A DNA stretch of 5,794 nucleotides from Candidatus Gastranaerophilales bacterium (GTDB taxonomy: Bacteria; Cyanobacteriota; Vampirovibrionia; Gastranaerophilales; JAQUYY01), in the NCBI GenBank assembly GCA_028691575.1, contig JAQUYY010000124.1, positions 1-5,794 on the forward strand. Direction: 5' to 3'. The number at the start of each line of letters is the position of its first letter. Position 1 is the first letter of the stretch. Under the pieces are notes generated by a model. It was given only the letters and a program-made list of their open reading frames with translations. It had not been told where the DNA came from and searched no databases. Below, one piece after another: positions 5,782 to 5,794 of the stretch. The position numbers and the translations under genes are program-made.

Positions 5782-5794
5782 TAATTCTGAAGTC

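Overview
The window lies inside an F1Fo ATP synthase operon of a low-GC bacterium. All genes are on the + strand, in the order a (atpB, 3' end only), c (atpE), b' , b (atpF), delta (atpH), alpha (atpA), [prepilin-like gene], gamma (atpG). Two consecutive, divergent b-type subunits, the a-c-b'-b-delta-alpha-gamma order with no beta and epsilon between alpha and gamma, and an a subunit with cyanobacterial-style motifs (PTNDINVTAALA, FAKKGLG, EDFTRPLSL) point to the cyanobacterial lineage. The AT-rich composition, a gamma subunit without the cyanobacterial mid-protein insertion, and a prepilin of the AFTLAE...DVNG...PN type suggest a non-photosynthetic relative (Melainabacteria/Vampirovibrionia, for example gut Gastranaerophilales). 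The lineage call is inference from motifs remembered from these families; no search was run.

Layout: 1-380 end of the a subunit; 408-641 c ring subunit; 648-1121 b'; 1126-1635 b; 1638-2201 delta; 2227-3747 alpha; 3748-3875 an intergenic stretch with a palindromic, REP-like inverted repeat pair; 3876-4733 a secreted prepilin-like protein unrelated to ATP synthase; 4734-4851 a GC-rich spacer bounded by an imperfect direct repeat; 4852-5781 gamma. The first six genes are tightly packed (gaps of 2 to 27 bp), consistent with one transcript and translational coupling. No convincing promoter or intrinsic terminator is visible, so atpG is probably reached by transcription running through the pilin gene.

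Together a, c, b and b' form the membrane rotor/stator of Fo, delta ties the peripheral stalk to the alpha3beta3 head, and gamma is the central shaft. Beta (atpD) and epsilon (atpC) are not in the window and are expected elsewhere, as in cyanobacteria. The c subunit has a proton-type rather than sodium-type binding site.

The unusual part is 3748-4851: a type IV prepilin/pseudopilin-like gene flanked by repeats and by DNA of clearly higher GC than the ATP synthase genes, placed between two core F1 genes. It looks like an inserted cassette that left the operon readable. I found no sign of a wholly new multi-gene system here.
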